This document shows, in pieces, positions 60,750-64,000 of a stretch of 64,000 nucleotides of DNA. The first letter of the stretch is position 1. The number at the start of each line of letters is the position of its first letter. The DNA is from Amaurobius ferox. Its lineage: Eukaryota; Arthropoda; Arachnida; Araneae; Amaurobiidae. The stretch is from assembly GCA_951213105.1 (NCBI GenBank), contig OX578153.1:57458520-57522519 (forward strand), given 5' to 3'. The notes beneath the pieces are model-generated. The model was not told the DNA's origin and did not search any database. It saw only the letters and a program-made list of their open reading frames with translations. The translations under genes were made by a program, and so were the position numbers.

Positions 60750-61310
60750 AGCTCTTACTAAGGTTTATTGTGTAGTGCCCATTTATACATCAAATAGCAT
60801 GAAAGACTGATGTTTACTATGTGCATGTATTTACTATGTGCATGTATTACTATGTGAATACTATGTGTATGTATGTATTATGTATGTATGTATGTATGTA
60901 TGTATGTATTATGTATATGTATGTATGTATATGTATGTATATGTATGTGTATGTATGTATTATGTATGTATGTATGTATGTATGTATGTATTATGTATAA
61001 TGTATGTATGTATTATGTATGTATGTATGTATGTGTATGTTTGTATTATGTGTATGTATTACGTGTATGTATGTATTATGTATGTATGTATGTATGTATG
61101 TATGTATTTACTATGTGTATGTATTTACTATGTGTATGTATTTACTATGTGCATGTATTACTATGTGCATATATTTACTATGTGCATATATTTACTATGT
61201 GCATACATATATTTACTATGTGCATGTTTACTATGTGCATGTTTACTAGCTGTTACTATGGTTTATTATGTAGTGCCCATTTATACATCAAATAGCATGA
61301 AAGACTGTAC
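60750..61310 (+). repeat. (TATG)n microsatellite between direct repeats
   Basis: (TATG)n with TATTATG interruptions fills about 60861-61110, then ACTATGTGCATGTATTT-type units to 61245. A 60-bp direct repeat flanks the tract: TTTATTGTGTAGTGCCCATT onward at about 60764-60812 and TTTATTATGTAGTGCCCATT onward at about 61261-61308. The Tyr/Cys/Met-rich frames are not genes. Confidence 0.92.
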
Positions 61311-61381
61311 ATGAAAGACTGTGCATGTCTCTTCGAATTCGCCTCGGAAGTCAATCGTCGGGAAAAATGGTTTAAAGCAGA

Positions 61382-61535
61382 GACTTTCAGAAGAAGTTTG
61401 TATACGTGTATAATTTCAGCACAAATTAAACTGTCAACATACCTAGGTTATCTATCTTGTTCTTAATAATTAAGAAGTTGTTGACTTTCTGAAGAAAGTT
61501 TGTACTCTTGTATAATTTCGTCACAAATTAAACTA
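61382..61535 (+). repeat. Two-unit tandem duplication, ~101-bp period
   Basis: GACTTTCAGAAGAAGTTTGT with GTATAATTTCAGCACAAATT at 61382 recurs with about six changes at 61483. Confidence 0.85.
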
Positions 61536-62057
61536 TTAAACTCTATTACGAGCAATTGATCAAAAATCAACCGTCAGTGTTAGTTGACACAATCGAACAT
61601 TGTAAATATTGGCTATGGTTTATATACTTTGTATATAGCACTATGCATTTAAAATTTTTATATGTTTTCATTAAAAACTTTGTATTGATATCTATAAAGA
61701 ATTTTTTGTGTGTGTTTGTTTACACCTTATTGCATACAAATTCAAATCAGATTTAATGTTTCAATAATCCTGAGTGAAGCTGGAATTTCTATCTATGAAT
61801 ATATAAATGACAAGATATCAAATTTACATCGTCTACGGTCTTTTAAATCTTCATTATGTTCTAGCTGTCGCCACTAGATGGCGATACATAACATCTTTTG
61901 TGGATATATTGTGGTTTACACTTTTTAACAATAGAAATGAAGGGAGTGAACAGGCATTTTAGATAAATGTGGCTATGGTTGGTGCATAAAGAAGAAGGGT
62001 TTCAAGCTTCATCTAATTCGCTTTTGACAGTCGTCCCGTTAAAGGATAACAAGAGCA
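61536..62057. other. AT-rich unassigned sequence
   Basis: No gene or bounded repeat is seen. Confidence 0.4.
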
Positions 62058-62787
62058 AGAAGAAAAATTTAATATGGGCATGACTTTCCCAACTAACTCA
62101 AATTCATTTTTCTCTTTTTTTCTTCCATAATTCATTAAATTAAGTATAATTACCCCAAATAACATGGATAATTATTTGAAATTGCACTGAATGTGCTGTT
62201 TAAATTCAATTTTCCTTTCCATTTGGCGTCTGGAGGTATTTTTAAAAGTGACTTTGCAGAAATGCGAAAAAACTAAAATAACTCGGGAGCGGTTAGTCCT
62301 AGAGTTATGGGGTTGATCTTATTATTTTTGGCATCAACAATTATGTATGAAACAAGCATTTTATTGATACATTTGATTACGCTTAGTCTTTTATTTTTGA
62401 TTTTGACTATTTTTGAGGATCATTTCGCAAAATTAGAAGGTTCTTTTTTTCCGAATCATACCAAAATTTAATCAGTACCAGAATAACGCCCGAGCGACTT
62501 ATCTACCACATTTGTGTGAAATTTGATAAATAAGTTTTTCAGCTAAAGTGGATACATACATTGCACAGACACACACACACAGACAGACAGACCCATACAA
62601 CAGACAGACAGACACACATAGGCAGACAGATAAGCAAATACAGACATATAGACAAATACAGACGCACAGACATCCACACAGACTACAAGCTAAAAATATA
62701 TTTTCGGGTTCTAGAGTATACGAAACGTGTAAATCCGTCGAAAAGTCAAGTTGCGATGTTCGACACGATTTCAATACTTTCCTTATG
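62058..62787 (+). mobile_element. R2 element
   Basis: It starts ATGGGCATGACTTTCCC and contains AAAACTAAAATAACTCGGGAG, CAGCTAAAGTGGATACA, a compound (CA)n/(CAGA)n tract at about 62566-62690 and GTAAATCCGTCGAAAAGTC. It ends ACTTTCCTTATGTA, where the outer hairpin arm would begin. A mariner-type element begins exactly there, at the TA of TTATGTA. Confidence 0.75.
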
Positions 62788-62789
62788 TA

Positions 62790-64000
62790 CAGGGTGGTTA
62801 AAATTAAAGTATCTCTGTTCAGAGCACTGTAAAGAAAAAACCAGTGGTCATGAGAACGCCAAATCTGCGTGGTACGCATTTCAGAACATGGGGAAACATA
62901 TGACACAAGCAAAAAAAAAAATAGTTCTTAAACTGACCCATAGGGGGAAGAGATTTCGGGTACTGCGAACAGTCCAAGCGTTACAAGATTCTGATACAGA
63001 TATCCGTGAAAAGTTTGCGTTGACATTCCTTGCACACATGCAGATAGACGCCAACTGGCCTTAGAATATCTTGTGGAGTGATAAGGCACATTTTTCTCCG
63101 TGTGGAGCAGTAAACACCCAAAACAGCGGCATCTGGGCAATGGAAAATCTCCGCCAGTTTAAACAGATCCCCTTACATTCTCCAAAACTAACCGTTTGAA
63201 TTGGGTTTACAGCAACATTACTGAATGGTCCCTATTCTTTGGATGAAATCCATCCACAGAGACCAAAGACCTGTTCAGTTACTGCTCGGCGTTATAGGGA
63301 CATGTTGCAGAACTTCTTTATTCCTTATCTCTAACAACGAGGATGCCTCAGCTCTACCATTTTCCAACAAGATGGAGCATCTTCCCACATTGCCCTTCCT
63401 GTTCTTCAGGTGCTGTGATATATTTTACATCATGAATTTCCATATTTATGGAAACCTCATTCACCAGATCTGAACCGCTATGATATCTGACAGTGGGATT
63501 AGCTGGAAAGCATGGTTTATCGGGGAGATATTCGTAACCTTTCAGATTTGAAAGACATCGTCATCTTGCACACGCGCAACATTACAACAGATCAGTTACG
63601 TGCAGATCTCTAACAAGCTATCACATGGTACCAGATTGTTGTTTCTTCATCACGATGGACACATTGAACACTGCCAATGACTTATCTTGCTATAGTCTTC
63701 TTCCCTTCTGCGTTCCATATGCAACATGTTCAATATACATTAATTAAATTAACATTTGGGTGTTTATGATTATTGTCAGTATCTATTGCGCGCTTATACC
63801 ACTTATAATTCGTAATTAATATGCATCACGACTGCGAAGTCGTTTCATTGAATTATGATTTTACTCGAGACTATTCGCAGCACCATATATTACTCTATCG
63901 CTCATTTTTGGAACTATCTTTTTGCTTCATTCGTTTCCCCATTTTTGAAATGCATACCACGCAAATTTGACGTTCATATGAAAACTGGTTTTTTCTCTAC
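62790..64000 (+). mobile_element. Tc1/mariner-type relic, runs off the window
   Basis: It begins CAGGGTGGTTAAAATTAAAG after the TA at 62788-62789. An internal segment of the left end (62829-62894) is matched in inverse by 63937-64000 (AAACTGGTTTTTTCTCTAC at the window edge), so about 40 bp of the right end should lie beyond 64000. Confidence 0.85.
62930..63670 (+). pseudogene. Tc1/mariner-type transposase pseudogene
   Basis: Fragments in order: LTHRGKRFRVLRTVQALQDS, a stop, then LWSDKAHFSPCGAVNTQNSG with the first catalytic Asp (about 63070-63130). Next, in other frames, RRYRDMLQNFFIPYL (about 63285), FQQDGASSHIALPV with the second Asp (about 63360), PHSPDLNRYD with the likely third Asp (about 63452), and LESMVYRGDIRNLSDLKDIV (about 63502). 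Several stops and frame changes are present. The N-terminal DNA-binding part is not recognisable. It belongs to the same broad family as the fragment at 50241 but is a different element. Confidence 0.82.

Noticed and set aside
60838..61314. 158- and 140-codon Tyr-Cys-Met-rich frames
   Set aside because: Translations of the (TATG)n tract in different frames.

Overview
The window looks like AT-rich, gene-poor eukaryotic DNA from an animal genome. I find no convincing host protein-coding gene; every stretch of recognisable coding sequence belongs to a decayed DNA transposon. Arthropod-like 5S rRNA sequence heading SINEs, Tc1/mariner, hAT-Buster, Tigger/pogo and piggyBac-like relics, and very long (TA)n, (CA)n, (GA)n and (TATG)n tracts together suggest an arthropod, perhaps a spider or other chelicerate. 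That assignment is inference from memory of such genomes, not proof.

Two repeat families dominate. R1 is a 0.85-1.0 kb non-coding element with about 14 copies (812-951, 8368-13346, 14842-15778, 32937-36038, 36039-37405, 43420-45141, 57541-58438). It has a TCTGATG start, a subterminal inverted repeat, a central hairpin, a (CA)n tract at a fixed place and a terminal stem-loop. R2 (48085-48776, 58622-58850, 62058-62787) is a diverged relative with the same architecture. The second family is a SINE in two forms: a tRNA-headed form (2024-2310, 1978-2554, 27828-28114, 52330-52614) and a 5S rRNA-headed form lacking the tRNA B box (24386-24769, 39910-40299, 50492-50877). Tail-only insertions occur at 1004-1122, 7505-7553, 9206-9253 and 51706-51765.

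Layout. 300-1640 is a 500-bp near-perfect inverted duplication built around a SINE tail. 1978-2566 holds a SINE inside a SINE. 5999-7085 is a piggyBac-like relic. 8368-13346 is a cluster of R1 copies. 14657-16491 is a solo LTR carrying an R1 insertion. 19970-21558 is a hAT-Buster relic. 21862-22305 is a palindrome around a giant (TA)n tract. 23934-24342 is a MITE. 25075-26585 is a dead Tc1 element. 27351-28520 is a 124-bp satellite split by a SINE. 30130-31620 is a Tigger-like relic split by a MITE. 32937-37405 holds further R1 copies and a second solo LTR. 37410-39230 holds decayed long-period tandem repeats. 49842-51228 is a fold-back Tc1/mariner derivative with a SINE in one arm. 54842-56660 holds two satellites. 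62790 to the end is a mariner-type relic that runs off the window.

The elements act together mainly as a nested stratigraphy: R1 inside an LTR, an LTR inside R1, a SINE inside a SINE, inside a satellite and inside a transposon arm, and a MITE inside a transposase frame. Several of these give exact target-site duplications or an empty-site comparison, so element ends can be read directly. All similarities were judged by eye.
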